In this document: piece after piece, positions 22,806-33,442 of the stretch
Layout of the letters: every line of letters begins with the position of its first letter
Position numbering within the stretch: the first letter of the stretch is position 1
From: Anaeramoeba flamelloides
Taxonomy: Eukaryota; Metamonada; Anaeramoebidae
Assembly (NCBI GenBank): GCA_027625915.1
Contig: JANTQA010000033.1
Coordinates: 7,874,001 to 7,938,000 of the forward strand
Length of the DNA stretch: 64,000 nucleotides
Direction of reading: 5' to 3'
Program-made: the position numbers and the translations under genes
Notes under the pieces: generated by a model
What the model was told of the DNA's origin: nothing
What the model saw: the letters and a program-made list of their open reading frames with translations, nothing else
Databases searched by the model: none

Positions 22806-23342
22806 TAAACTAAAATTCAAAATTTTCCACATACCTAAAACGATCCAAACAATCAAAACAATACAATTTCATTGAAATTGGAGATAATTTTGATTTTTGA
22901 AAAATATGAAAATCATTTTTTCATCTTTTAGTTTTTGTTTTCATTTCATTGTTTGAATTACGTAATTGGCTTCGTTGGATCAAAATTTTTCTACAAGGTT
23001 TATATTATGTTAAAGTTGAAAGTTGTTCCAAATAGAAAAACCCAAATAAAATTAGTTGGTAGTATCTAACCTTTTGATCGATCAATATTCCTAATAGAAT
23101 TTAAAGGATTTACTAATGTATTTTTTTGTTTTGCTCTCTCGAAAATTTTTAACACACCCTTGATTTATTTGTATTGATAATTATTTATTTTTTGTTTTGT
23201 GAGTATTGTAATTTATAAAAAGGTGTTAACATTTCAATTAGTGAATGGTTCTAATTTGGTAAATCTTCGAGAAGTGATTAAATAAGTTTTTTTTTTTCAC
23301 AAATCGAATTTTGGTGTGTTAAAAATTTTGAATTGGGGTTTA
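22806..23342 (+). mobile_element. MITE family C, copy C1
   Basis: About 537 bp. The left end TAAACTAAAATTCAAAATTT and the right end, inverted, TAAACCCCAATTCAAAATTT form terminal inverted repeats of about 30 bp ending in CACACC. Two other full copies in the same orientation (51735-52277, 62064-62598) and one partial inverted copy (43395-43832) share the body, with landmarks TTTGAATTACGTAAT, AAATAAAATTAGTTGG and GATCGATCAATA. No coding frame is conserved. Confidence 0.8.
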
Positions 23343-23607
23343 TTTAAAAAAAAAACATCTAAATTATCAGAATTGTTGCACTAGATTGTGGTTTCTATGG
23401 TGTTAATTAGGATTCAAGTTGGGAATCATATTTTGATTTACAATAACAGGAAAAAACATAGCATCAAAGAGAGAAATGTACCGTGTGGATAGCTATTTTT
23501 CGTAAACCATTCATTTCAAATAATCATTAATATACAATTTGATAAAAATCCAATTTTAAAAACAAAATATGAAAAAAGTTTTCCTTCAGTTATTAAATCT
23601 GATACAC

Positions 23608-23998
23608 ATGTGCAAAAATGATTTCTGAAATTTTGTTGTTTTTTTGAGAAAATTGTGATTTTTTCATTAACGACGATACTTTTTAGGTATGTTCACAAGG
23701 TTCAGGAAACTTGAGAGTACCTCTGAATGTTTTAAGCATCATCTTATTGCTTTTTAACAACCATTGAATGTGTTTGGGTTTGCTTGAATTTGAAAAAAGT
23801 GTTTTCAATTAACTCTTAACGTTTCTATTCCAAACGACATCCTTTCTTTTTTAAAGACAATAGAATGTCACTAAATACATCAAATATCTTTTCAAGTTTT
23901 CTGATCACTCTGAACATACCCAAAAAGTATCGTCGTTAATGAAAAAATCACAATTTTCTCAAAAAAACAACAAAATTTCAGAAATCATTTTTGCACAT
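23608..23998. repeat. near-perfect 88-bp inverted repeat with 215-bp spacer
   Basis: Arms 23608-23695 and 23911-23998 are inverse copies with, by my reading, one mismatch in 88 bp (TTTTTAGGTATG versus TTTTTGGGTATG), and weaker pairing continues inward. The spacer is unique and somewhat richer in GC than the surroundings. The element sits 103 bp past the stop of the coiled-coil gene and in the tail-to-tail gap between it and the POMP gene. It could be a recently inserted foldback element or a functional hairpin in a 3' UTR. Confidence 0.85.
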
Positions 23999-24101
23999 TT
24001 CTATTTCAAATCAAAAAAATAAAATAAAAATAAATATAAAAATAAAAATATAGAATCAAAATAAAAGCAATAATTAAAATAATAACACAAAAATGTTAAA
24101 A

Positions 24102-27100
24102 TTATTTTTTATTTTTCACTAAATCAACTTCTGAACCAACAATATCTTTTAAAAGTTTAGAAACATATTCCTTTTCAAATTTCAATTCTTTAATTCTATT
24201 ATCTAATAATTGAATTTGTTCTAAAAGACTTTGTTCCTTTTTTTTCGAATTTTCCAAATTCTTTTTAATTTGAGAAAGGTCTTGAATTTTATTATTTAAC
24301 ATTTTGGATAAGGAATTATAATCTGATTCCTTTTGTCTTAATAATGATCTTTGTTGCTCATAATTTAATTTCATTTGTACATAATCCATTTCTTCCAACA
24401 GGATTTGGATTTTTTTTTTTTTTTTTTTTTTTTTGGAATTCTTTTTTTCAAAATTTTCCTTTAAGTCGTCAACAATTTCCTTTAATTGCTCCAATTCATC
24501 CTTAAATACCAATTCCAATTCTTCGATGTCTCGTTCCAATTTGGTACTTTGCTTGTGGTTTGCTTTTAAATTGAATTCAGATCTCTCCAATTTGTCTGTT
24601 AGCTCTTGAATTTGGGTCTTTTTTTCTAATTCTTTCAATGTTTTTTCGTTTTGGATTTCAACAAACCTGTCTTTTAAGTTTTGAATTAATTCTGTTTTTT
24701 CGATTAATAGTGAATTCATCTGTTGATAATTTGAGATTTCGGAATTTAATTCGTTACCATTATTCTTATTATCATTTGAATTGTTTAATTTGATTATTCT
24801 TTTTAAATCTGAAATTTCTTTTTGATATTTTTTTTCAATGTTTATTTTTTCCAATTTTAGTTCATTAATTTTTAATTTCCATTTTCTCCCTCCTTCTTCT
24901 TCATCTTTATTAGCATTGCCCTTTCCTTTTCCTTTTCCTTTCCCATTTCCCTTTTCATTTTCATTTTCATTTTCATCATTGTTGTTATTATTGATTATTA
25001 TTTTTTGTTTAATTCTTAAATTTTCTTCTTTTAAGATTTGAATTTCCTTTTGATAATTTTTAATTTTTTTCAAGTTCAGATCTTTTTTCAGATCACTATT
25101 ATTACTACTATTCTTGATTTTCTTTTCAAATTCCTTTATTGTTTGCTTCGATTTATTCCATTCGGTTTCTAATATTTGCACAGCCATCAATAATTTTTGA
25201 TTTTGTAATTTGATAATATTGGTTTTTTCAACTAATTGCTTATTTTCTTCTTTGATTTTCTTCTTCTCCTTTTCAATTTCTTCAATGCGGTTGCTATTCT
25301 TGGAATTCTTCTTCTTTTGGTTTTTTAAAAGTAAGATTTCATTTTTTAAATTGCTTTCAATATTCCGCAAATCTTTATTTTCAATTCTTAAAGAATCTGA
25401 AACCTTATTGATTAATGTAATTTTGTTTTCCAATTCTGAATAATTGTCATCCTTATTTTTGATTTCATTTTTTAATTCTTGTTCGATTTGTTGAAGCTTT
25501 TGATTGTCCATTTCGATTTCTAACATTTCTTGTTCAAAGGATTTTAATTCCTTTGTTATTTTTGATTGTGTAGATTTTAAACTTTTATTTTCCTTTGTTA
25601 ATTGGTTGGTTGTATTTTCAAATTCATTCTTTAAGTCTTGTAAATTTTGATTTTTTTTTTGTAAATTTTGAATTTCATCCAAGTATTTTAAATTGTCATA
25701 TTTGATCTCATTTAATTCCTTTTCTTTTAATTCGATTTGTTGGTTATGCTTTTCTTCATTTAATAATAACAATTCTTCATTATCTGTCTGTACATCATCG
25801 TCATTCTTTAATAATTCCTCTTCTAATTCCTTTATTGATAATAATAATTTCTCGTTTTTCTTTGTCAATTCGTCTTTAATCTGGTTTTCTTTTTGTACAG
25901 TTTTTTTTAAACTGACCGTTTGTTGGTATTGATCTTTTAATACCAATTGTAGGTCTACTTGCATTTTTTCAAGTTCCTTAATTTTTTCTTTCTTTCCATA
26001 TAATTTATTAATTAAAAGATTTTCCTTTTCTTTCCTTTCTTCTTCTTCTTTTTCTTTTTCCATATCCTTTTTTTCTTTGTTTTCTTTTTCCCTTTCCTTT
26101 TCTTCTTCGTTTTCCTTTTGCCGGTCTTGTTGTTCTTGTATTAGGTCTTTTTGAGTATCAATTATTTCTTCTTTTTCTCTTAATTGGCTTTTCAATGTAG
26201 AGTTTTCTTTTTTTATTTCGTTTAATTCCTTTAGGACATCTTGGGGGATTTTGTTTGTTGGGTAGTTATCAATTTTGGAATCCTTTTTCGAAGACAAATC
26301 CTGAATTTTCTTCTGGAATTTCTGTTTTTCTTTATTTTGATCTTCAATCTTTTCTTTTAAAGTGTCTTGATAATCTCTCAAGATTTTTAATTGTTGTTTT
26401 AAAAATTTTGATTTTTTTTTATATTTCATTAAATCCTCTTTTAATTCTTTGCCACCTTCTCTGTTTACGTTGTCTTCTTTTTCTTTGTGTGTATAGTTTT
26501 GTTGTTTGTTTTTGTTTTTGCTTATTGTCTCTTCTAAATTTTGGATTTTTTCATTGTATTTATTCGCAAGATTTTCTTTCTCTAATCTGAAATCTTCATG
26601 GGCGTCGTTTAATTCCTCATTTTTAATTTGTAAAGATTTTTTTTCAATTTCCAGTGAACGGAAAGATCGCTTTAAGAATTCAAAATCGTTCTTCAATTTT
26701 TGTTGGCTCTCTTTGTGATTTGAAACTAGTTTTTTTATTTTGGTTTGAAATTCATCTATTAGTGACGTCTTTTGTTGATCGCTTTCTTTTAGTTTCTCAA
26801 TTCTCATTTTCAATTGTTTAACTTTTGAAAACAATAACAAATTTTCTTCATTTTTTTCTTCCAACTTTTTTGTGTTTCCATTTGACTTGTTCTCGTTGTT
26901 GTTGTTAATTTTTTTCACAAGCCTTGCCAGTTCTGTTTTTTCTTTTTCTAATTTTTTAATTTTTTCTAAGGACACCCTCACAGCAGACTCTAATTTATTT
27001 TCCAAATCTTTTTTTTGCTTTTTAAGTCCCTGTAAATGCTTGATTAGCTTGGTGTTTTGTTCTTCGAGGATTTTGTTTCGATCTTGTTCCACAACAATGC

Positions 27101-27338
27101 TTTCATTCAATTCAAACTCCTTTTCATTGAATTGCACAATCTCGCCCTTCTGCCTTTGAAGCCTCGTTTGCAATTCTTTTGCTTTTTGTGTTTGGTTTTT
27201 TAACGCCTTAATTGCCTTCCCAAGCTGCGAATTGCGTTGTTTTAATTCCTTTTCCGTTTGTTCAAGCTTTTTTGAGACCTTAACAAAATGTCGTTGTAGA
27301 GTTTCAAAGTCTATTTTACTTTCATTTTGTTTACTCAT
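24102..27338 (-). CDS. large coiled-coil protein, function unknown
   Basis: A single intronless frame of 1078 aa, almost wholly alpha-helical heptad-like sequence rich in Lys, Glu, Gln, Asn and Leu, with no transmembrane segment, signal peptide or catalytic motif. Low-complexity interruptions lie near residues 420-460 (EKEREKENKEKK) and 790-815 (NENENEKGNGKGKGKGKG). The N-terminus (residues 1-130) is the least repetitive part and contains LGKAIKALKNQTQKAKELQ. Such proteins are commonly Golgi tethers, centrosomal or cytoskeletal scaffolds, but composition alone cannot decide. I looked for a C-terminal GRIP domain and did not find a convincing one; the end reads EKEYVSKLLKDIVGSEVDL. The start ATG follows a (TTTGG)-type leader. 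It is the only long gene here without introns. It is transcribed divergently from the eL6 gene. Confidence 0.9.
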   Translation of the reverse strand: MSKQNESKIDFETLQRHFVKVSKKLEQTEKELKQRNSQLGKAIKALKNQTQKAKELQTRLQRQKGEIVQFNEKEFELNESIVVEQDRNKILEEQNTKLIKHLQGLKKQKKDLENKLESAVRVSLEKIKKLEKEKTELARLVKKINNNNENKSNGNTKKLEEKNEENLLLFSKVKQLKMRIEKLKESDQQKTSLIDEFQTKIKKLVSNHKESQQKLKNDFEFLKRSFRSLEIEKKSLQIKNEELNDAHEDFRLEKENLANKYNEKIQNLEETISKNKNKQQNYTHKEKEDNVNREGGKELKEDLMKYKKKSKFLKQQLKILRDYQDTLKEKIEDQNKEKQKFQKKIQDLSSKKDSKIDNYPTNKIPQDVLKELNEIKKENSTLKSQLREKEEIIDTQKDLIQEQQDRQKENEEEKEREKENKEKKDMEKEKEEEERKEKENLLINKLYGKKEKIKELEKMQVDLQLVLKDQYQQTVSLKKTVQKENQIKDELTKKNEKLLLSIKELEEELLKNDDDVQTDNEELLLLNEEKHNQQIELKEKELNEIKYDNLKYLDEIQNLQKKNQNLQDLKNEFENTTNQLTKENKSLKSTQSKITKELKSFEQEMLEIEMDNQKLQQIEQELKNEIKNKDDNYSELENKITLINKVSDSLRIENKDLRNIESNLKNEILLLKNQKKKNSKNSNRIEEIEKEKKKIKEENKQLVEKTNIIKLQNQKLLMAVQILETEWNKSKQTIKEFEKKIKNSSNNSDLKKDLNLKKIKNYQKEIQILKEENLRIKQKIIINNNNNDENENENEKGNGKGKGKGKGNANKDEEEGGRKWKLKINELKLEKINIEKKYQKEISDLKRIIKLNNSNDNKNNGNELNSEISNYQQMNSLLIEKTELIQNLKDRFVEIQNEKTLKELEKKTQIQELTDKLERSEFNLKANHKQSTKLERDIEELELVFKDELEQLKEIVDDLKENFEKKNSKKKKKKKKIQILLEEMDYVQMKLNYEQQRSLLRQKESDYNSLSKMLNNKIQDLSQIKKNLENSKKKEQSLLEQIQLLDNRIKELKFEKEYVSKLLKDIVGSEVDLVKNKK

Positions 27339-28230
27339 TTTTTTGTTTTTGGTTTGTTTTTGGTTTGTTTTTGTTTTTGTTTTTTTTTAATAAAAAAATA
27401 TAATTAGACAATTCCAGAACGTTAATAATCAAGAGAATTATTAATTAAGCTTATTAAAAGTCTTTTTTTCCTTTTGTTCAGTTATTAATTTTGACCAAGT
27501 AAATAAAATAAGAGAAAAATGATTCTTGAATTATGAGACACATTCTGTTCAATTTGCAAAATTTGTTAAATTTTTCATTGATCTATTACTTTGAGATGAC
27601 ATTTGTTTTCTTATTATGTTTATTTTGGTGTTTCTTTTAACTTTTATTTTTGGACAATTTATACTTTTTTTAAAGTAAGAAATAATTCTCTTCTTTTTAA
27701 CTTTATTTTTTACAAAAAGTTACTATTTATGGTTAATATTTCTTTTGAAGAGAGCAGGGAAAAACATTCTATTTAGACACTTTGAGCCTAAAAAATTTAG
27801 AATTCACTAACTTATTTGAGCCTGTATCAAAGTTTTTCAAGAATAAATGGAAAATGTTTTTCAAATAGTTACTTGAAATTACCCTTTTAACCATGAAATT
27901 TTATTAAAGTAACATTGAGAATTTGTTTGAAATTTTTGAAAGTTATTCAAATAAAAAATATTTGTTAACTTTCAAAAACCTTAAACTGTTTTTCATGAAA
28001 AATCCAAAAGCAAAAACAAAATACCTTGAAATTGAAATTATTTCAAAAATAAAAATTTTTAACTTGAAAACTATTGGATTGTGAGCTTTTAATTACTTTT
28101 CAAATTTTGGAAATAATTTCATAAAAACCAATGCTGTGAATTTAAAAAAAGTGATTGATGTTAAGTGTTTGGGTTGTGTGAAAAAAATGAAAATATTTCA
28201 TTTTTTTTTGTTATTAAATCTATTTCTATT
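27339..28230. promoter_or_regulatory. divergent intergenic region between coiled-coil and eL6 genes
   Basis: This 892-bp stretch separates two genes that point away from each other, so it must contain both promoters. It is AT-rich with pyrimidine runs near both start codons. I see no repeat element from the families found elsewhere and no motif I would name as a core promoter. Confidence 0.5.
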
Positions 28231-29081
28231 ATGTCTTCAAAAATTGAAAAAGGTAAAAGAATCTTAAAATTCTGATTTAGTCCATTAAAGTCTTCAATTT
28301 CCTCAACTTAAATAACATTGCTTTTCTCTTTTTTTTTATTTCCTTTTCTTTTTGGTTTCATAATTGCCTTCTTTTTCAAACCAAAAACTTATAGGAACTG
28401 TTCTTATCTTATTAATCGGAAAATTCAAGGGAAAACGAGCTGTTTTCTTAAAACAACTTTCTTCAGGATTACTTCTTGTAACTGGTAAATATTAACTCCA
28501 CTTTCTTGGATCTCTTTTCTTTCTTTTTTTTTACTTTCCTTTTTTTTTTTTTTTTTAATAAACCTTTTACTTTTTTTTCTTTTTGTTTTATAAATGATAA
28601 AAAATAATAAAATAAAACAAAACCCAAACCTAAAAAAATCTTCCAAAACAAAAACTAAACCCAAAAACAAACCTAACAACGAAACCACCCCACAAAAACA
28701 ACAAACTATTTCATAAAAATATTAAATACAAAAGGACCCTATCAAATCAATGGTGTTCCAATGACCAGAATTAAAAGAAAATATGTAATTGCAACAAAAA
28801 CAAAAGTCGATCTCGGAGAACTTGTTGTCCCAGAAGAAATCAACGACAAATTCTTCACACCTCAAAAACCAATTAACAACTGGGAAAAAACAGAAGAAAA
28901 ATTCTTTACAAAAAAACAAGATCTTAAAAAGGTTGGTCTCAATGAAACACAAACAAAACTCCAAAACCAAGTCGACAAACCAGTTAACGAAGCAATTAAA
29001 AAAGTTCAATATCTTAAGGAATATTTAACTGCAAGATTCCAACTCCAAAAAGGTCAATTACCACATAAAATGAAATTTTAA
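28231..29081 (+). CDS. RPL6: 60S ribosomal protein eL6 (RPL6)
   Basis: eL6 is a structural protein of the large ribosomal subunit. Three exons join in frame: 28231-28252, 28395-28484 and 28735-29081, giving 152 aa. The tiny first exon encodes MSSKIEK. Exon 2 carries the hallmark [19 protein letters not shown] followed by [12 protein letters not shown], and exon 3 continues [20 protein letters not shown] and a Lys-rich tail. Donors are GTAAAAG and GTAAATA, acceptors TAG and AAG. The protein is shorter than animal eL6 because the basic N-terminal extension is almost absent. Early short introns in ribosomal protein genes are common. Identification is secure. Confidence 0.95.
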
Positions 29082-32000
29082 GTATTTTTAATAAATTTTT
29101 TTTTTCTTTTTTAAATTTACTTTTTTGAAACACAAAAAAAAAAAATAAGAATTTGACCAATACACAACAACACAAATAGATGATACAAAATAAATTCTTA
29201 AATGATCTTTTTGATTTGATCCTTTTTTTTTTTAATCTTTTTCTTTTTATTTTTCCTTTTTTTTTTTTCTTTTTCTTTTTTAGATTGCTTTTTCAAAATT
29301 TTTTTCTTTTTTTAGCTTTTTTTTTTTTGGTTGAATTATCAAAAGACTTTACCTTTATTTTCAAATAAACTTATTCTTCCGACACTTAAATTCATCACGA
29401 TTTCATCCAAAATACCAATTACTTAAATTTTCTTGGAATTTTTTTTAAACAGCTTTTCCAATCTATTGATAGCAAAGACAAAATTGAAACAAGTACCCAT
29501 CTTATACAATCACAAACAAAAAATTAAACTCAAATACATCCAAATTTCTGAGTTAAACAAATTAATTCTTTTCAAAACTTTTAAAATATTAATTCCTACA
29601 AAGAGTCAAATAACTCAGCTTTCCCCTCACAACTTTCGATTTTCTTTCTTTTAAGTTTAGTTTCACAAAATTCTGAATTATCTAACATTGCACCAAAAAT
29701 GAACTAAAGTTTAACAAAAATTGGAACAATCAAGTGAATCGTCCTCGATCAAAATTTTGTGATTCAATTTTCCTCTGTTTGAAAATAATTTGTTATTTTT
29801 GTTAAGAAACGAATGTTGTAGGTAGGTTTCTGGTCTTTAATGAGTTGATTAGTAAAGTAGGGATTTTTTAAAGATCCTACAAAGTTATTCTCTCATTTTA
29901 AATTTTTAGTCTTTCTTCATTTGGTTATAATTCGTCTCATCTTTGAAATATTCCAAAACTAAATCAATATTGAAAGGGTGTGTTCTTATAGTTGTTGTTG
30001 AATATGAGTTTTTGTGATTCTTTTCATTGCCTTTCTTTTAAAATTTAGTTACTTTTGGTTTTTTATTTGGTAAAAATTACTTTTGATTTTTAAACAAATT
30101 TCAATTTGATTAAGAAATTTGATTTCCAATTTTAGTTAAATAAAAGACTCAAAATAATTTCTTATTTGATGAAATTAACATGGTATATAAAAATGAATTA
30201 TTTCAGATATCTAAGAATAAAAATTATTGGATGTTTTTCTTGATTGGCTAACGTGATTATTTTTTCAATAAAACCCCTTTAATTCATATTTTGAAGAACT
30301 GTTAGCCCTGGCTTTTTTATTCTTATAATTCTATTATTATTTGGAATAATAAAATTTAATATAAAAATTTTATCAAAATTGGTTTATTATTAGAGAATTT
30401 CTATATAATAATCAAGGTTGTTCTAGCACATTTCAAAATTTTGTGATACTGATATTTGAATTTTAAATAGGAAAAATTATCAATTTATTTTCAACCCCCC
30501 TTTTCAAATAGAGATCGAAACAACAAAGTAAAACCCACCTTTCGAAAAATCTATTTATTAAAAATAAATACATAAAAGGAAGTGAAAATTTTACCACATT
30601 TAGAATTCAAAGACCAGCAATGTAAAAAATTGAAAAAAAAAGTTTTACAAAGTTAAAATAATCGACGTAGAAATGTGTGTAAATAAGTATTATAAACTCA
30701 GAGTCAAGTTTATTTTTTTTCTTGAAATCTTATACATTAAATCCACTAAGAAACCATAAATAATTGTTTAGTAAATTTTATATTGGTTTCCTAAAGTTCT
30801 ATTTATGTAAAAAATAAATTCCAAAAAGAAATAGTTAAAATTTTAAAAATTTTCAAACTCAAAATAGAAAATTTATTAGAAAATTTATACAATCTGGCCC
30901 AAGATATTATATACATCTATATAAATTTCAAAAATTTTGAAAAATTATCAACAAATTATTTTTCAAATTTGAAATTTAATCATTATATTAACTAGATTAC
31001 CTTTAAAACGAATTCTAACTTTGGTATAATATCAGTTAGTTAATTAGATATTCTATTTGAAATTAAAAGAAAAAAAAGTATAGTTTCTATATTCACCTTA
31101 AAAACTTTTTTTTTTTTTTTAGTAGAGATTTTTTTTAAAAGCTCAAATTATTAGAAAACTTTTGGTAATAAATAAAAAATATAAAAAATTGAAAAACAAA
31201 AAACACTTAAAATAGTAAAATATATCTATAAATTTGGGTACCTAGTGTCTGACCAATAGAATTTGTATATTTTTTTTCCACAATTTAAAACAATTGGGTA
31301 ATATCTTTGATTTTATGGCATTCTTTTAAATTCTGGAAAAGCGTCTTTAGTTTTTGTTAACTTTTAGAAATTAAAAGAGAATTAAATAATTTTTTTTTGA
31401 CTTTAGAAATTAAAAAAAAAAAACAAAAAGTGGAGTTCTAGAGATTTTCAGTCTTATTGTAAAATCTATTGATTTTCTGAATAAACATAAAACCGAAGAA
31501 AAACTAAGGTCACTTTTCTAGAAATATAAAAGAATTTAATTAAATCAAGGATTTTACTCTATTCTTACAAACCACAGAAAAAAAAGACAGTTGATACTGT
31601 TTTAACTGGGCCAGGTAAATGATATTATTATTATTTATTGATTTTTTAATTATTTTTATTCTCGACTTTATTTGAGAAAATTTCTTTTATTAAATCCTTT
31701 TTCTCAATAAATAAAAAAAAAACTAAATTTCAATCTGCAATATTTCTCTAAACGATTTTTTTCATTTTTTAATAAAAAATATGTGAAAAACAACCAAAAG
31801 AGTAAAGTAAAAAATGTCTAAACAATGCCCATTTCCTGTATTAAACTTACTTAAATAAATATTGGAAGTTGTTTTTTTTTTCATTTGATAGTTTCTAAAT
31901 TATAATTAATAGCTCAATTTGGATTCTTTAAATGAGTTACTAATATGACAAAAATTAAAAGAATCAATAACTTTTAATTTTATTTTTCATTTTATTTTTA

Positions 32001-33442
32001 TATATTAATAAATAAAAAATTTTCCAATTAAAAAAAAATAGTAGATATTATGAAATAGCTAATTCAATTAATAATCCATCAATATTTAAACTCTGAATAT
32101 TTTAATAGATATTATATAATGTTTCTAATTTCAAAAAATCTAATAAATTATTTATAATTAGATAAAAGAGGATTTTTTTGTTTAAATCAATATGTTTTAG
32201 CCAGTTATATTATGAATTAGTTACATAAAAATAAACCCAAAAAGAACCCACTCAGTGGAGTTTTTAAAAATAAAAAAGGTAACAAAATTTTAAAAAACAA
32301 TCCACACTTCTCCAAGAATAATTTAGAAAAAGAAGTAAAAATTGACCACTTCAGAATTTCATCATATAAAAGAAGATATAAACTCCAAAAGAAATTAGAA
32401 ATTCTGGGTTTAGAACCTATATCCGAAAATTAAAATTTTTCAAAAAAAAAAAAAAAAACAATGGAAATATTAATTGGGAAATAGACACCTTAAAAGTATT
32501 AGAACTCAAACTAAATTAATTTATAGAAAGCCTTATAATATATTATTATGGAAGGAAATGTCAAGAATATTTAAAAATTATTATGTATAACAACAAAATA
32601 AATAAATAGTCAAGTTGCCAAGTGTCATAGAGCGCCACGGAGTACCTAGGCCTTTTTTTAATTTAAGAAATAAAAAGAAAATTAATGCATTACTCGTTAA
32701 ATTTCACAAAGTAAAAAAAAAACGTAAAGACCGAAACAGGGAATTAATTTCCTCCCTTCAAAATAAAAAAAAAAAAAGAGGATTTTTTTATGATCTTCAA
32801 TGATTAAATATATAATTTTTCTATTTTATTTTTTTAAAACAATGATTACAATTCAAAGTTATTTGTGTATCCAAACAAAGAGAAATTAAATAAGAGAAAT
32901 TACTTTTAACACAAAATGTTTTGTAAATTTTTAATTTTGTTTTTTCAACAAAAATACAACAAAGGAACCTGATCTGTTTACTGAAAATTAAAGTGTAAAT
33001 AGAGAATTCATTTAAAAATGATATAAAATACTACTACTTTTAAGTTACAAACTTTGAATGGAATTTACAATAAAAAGAAATTCCAAATTAGGACAATTTG
33101 AGCTTATATTTGTAATATTTTAATTCTAGTTTATGGGATTTTTTGAACTTTTTTTTTTCGAAAAAAATAGCATAAAAATTTCAAATTTATTTATATAAAA
33201 ATTATAAAATTCATTTTTGCTTTTATTAAAATCTAAAAAATAAAAATATTTTCTGAAATTATTTAATTATCTAAATTTAAAAAAAAAAAATCAAGAAATT
33301 ACTTTTATTAAAAATATAAAAAGGGTATATAAATATCAAAATATTCTTAGTAATATTCATTTTCTAATATCTATTTACAATAAATTAAAAATTCAAGATC
33401 TGATAATAGATGCAATATATCTTTAATTACTTTAAATTGCAA
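29082..33442. other. 4.4-kb intergenic region with repeats only
   Basis: I find no convincing gene. The only defined element is MITE G2 (30449-30616). Fragments of the F foldback family occur at 31330-31590 and 32610-32660 (GTGTCATAGAGCGCCACGG, CCTAGGCC). A diverged half of family A may lie at 33035-33110. The open frames at 29433-29654 and 32615-32803 are Lys- or Phe-rich and overlap repeats or T runs. Confidence 0.6.
30449..30616. mobile_element. MITE family G, copy G2 (degenerate)
   Basis: Diverged copy of G1 (10624-10800). The left end reads CTGATATTTGAATTTTAAAT and then AGGAAAAATT. The right end reads GAAGTGAAAATTTTACC and then AATTCAAAGACCAG. A TA precedes the left end; the right-hand TA is changed to CA. 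Confidence 0.6.

Noticed and set aside
24102-24400. GRIP domain at the C-terminus of the coiled-coil protein, which would make it a golgin
   Set aside because: The end has a loosely similar EKEYVSKLL but lacks the rest of the GRIP core, so the evidence is composition only.
32615-32803. Frame starting MPSVIERHGVPRPFFN
   Set aside because: It overlaps a fragment of the F foldback family and ends in an A run; no conservation seen among the other fragments.
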